Shown piece by piece: positions 63,411 through 64,000 of a stretch of DNA of 64,000 nucleotides. The position numbers were made by a program, and so were the translations under genes. Origin of the DNA: Trichoplax sp. H2 (taxonomy: Eukaryota > Placozoa > Uniplacotomia > Trichoplacea); assembly GCA_003344405.1 (NCBI GenBank), contig NOWV01000183.1:93757-157756 (forward strand), given 5' to 3'. Each line of letters begins with the position of its first letter. The first letter of the stretch is position 1. Below the pieces are notes generated by a model that ran no database searches, was not told where the DNA came from, and was given only the letters and a program-made list of their open reading frames with translations.

Positions 63411-63622
63411 TAGGCTACTAGCTTATTTTAGTCGAGAATATGTTATAATATTAAGAACTTTTTCTTTCTATGAGTGGATACATATGTAGAATTGAAATAT
63501 CTGGATTGACTTTAGTGATGTGAAGAATTAGTCAATTCGTTAAAATAGGGCCGCTATCAAGGCTTTGGATTAAATTTCAAACTGTATCCAGTAGCCGTAA
63601 AATTATGATACATTACAGCTAG

Positions 63623-63672
63623 NNNNNNNNNNNNNNNNNNNNNNNNNNNNNNNNNNNNNNNNNNNNNNNNNN
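63623..63672. other. Assembly gap (50 N)
   Basis: Run of 50 undetermined bases directly before a 58-bp sequence that is also found at 8305-8362. Confidence 0.99.
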
Positions 63673-63730
63673 GAGCGAGTAGTGACGCCTGGTGGCAGGT
63701 TTACGGTAGGACAGAGGAGAGTAGGATAAG
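63673..63730 (+). repeat. 58-bp repeat identical to 8305-8362
   Basis: It runs from gagcgagtagtgacgcctgg to gagtaggataag without a mismatch between the two places, which are 55 kb apart. One copy abuts a gap on its right and the other on its left. It is probably part of a dispersed element, perhaps the LTR-like unit described at 8020-8362. The DNA after 63730 is AT-rich and shows no further feature. Confidence 0.85.
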
Positions 63731-64000
63731 TAAGAAACGGGAATCCGATTGTTGCAAACGACGTTGTGACAATTATATTTATTAATAATAGCTGAAGTAT
63801 GAATCTTGAGGTTAGCTCATTTTAAGATTTAAAAGAATAACTTCTATGAGTGTTATATCAGATAAATAATTAACTTCTGAAACGAAGATAAACCAGATTA
63901 GGACCCAAATAATGTATCTAGCCGTCGGTCTTACCGCATTGGTAATTTCTTGAATATTGTACTTAATATCTTGATCAAATCATTAGGTAGATATCACAAC

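Overview
The window looks like nuclear DNA of an early-branching animal. The genes are intron-rich with GT-AG introns, the background is AT-rich, and the proteins include clear animal families: a KIFC1-type kinesin-14, a PP2A B55 regulatory subunit, an NDUFA4-family protein and an ANKRD53-like ankyrin protein. Compact exons, introns from about 60 bp to 4 kb and short genes suggest a placozoan (Trichoplax type). That species call is inference and I could not test it. Four N-runs (7460-7479, 7970-8019, 8363-8412, 63623-63672) show that this is a draft scaffold.

Layout: 21-4653 (-) is a coiled-coil protein whose 3' end lies beyond the window. 4.7-10.8 kb is non-coding and repeat-rich, with gaps, duplicated blocks and a possible insertion. 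10807-13200 (+) is a 4-exon NDUFA4-like gene. 15410-17281 (-) is an ANKRD53-like gene. 18.7-23.3 kb (+) holds a leucine-rich-repeat gene, secure only at its 3' end, plus a minisatellite. 24077-28032 (-) is the kinesin-14 gene, tail to tail with the LRR gene. 28.0-32.7 kb is intergenic with palindrome islands and a possible mariner end. 32715-37940 (-) is the PP2A B55 gene. 37.9-41.1 kb is repeat-rich intergenic. 41059-42986 (-) is an unrecognised disordered basic protein with a recurring R-x-x-S-L/I-G motif. 43-51 kb has no gene I can support. 50995-58252 (-) is an unrecognised 658-residue, prion-like, Q/N/Y/S-rich protein in five exons. 58.3-64 kb has no secure gene but holds a ~127-bp minisatellite.

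Exons were joined by hand from visible splice sites with matching codon phase; open reading frames alone give wrong ends for most of these genes. The genes do not form an operon or a pathway. KIFC1 and B55 are both cell-division proteins, and ANKRD53 has a mitotic role in mammals, but their closeness may be chance.

The most unusual feature is a set of islands (5.5-6.4, 7.0-7.3, 9.2-9.5, 17.8-18.5, 29.8-31.1, 36.9-37.0, 38.1-39.5 kb) packed with the overlapping palindromes TACTGTACAGTA and TACAGTACTGTA. They are less AT-rich than their surroundings, lie in introns and intergenic DNA, and are almost absent from 40 kb onward.
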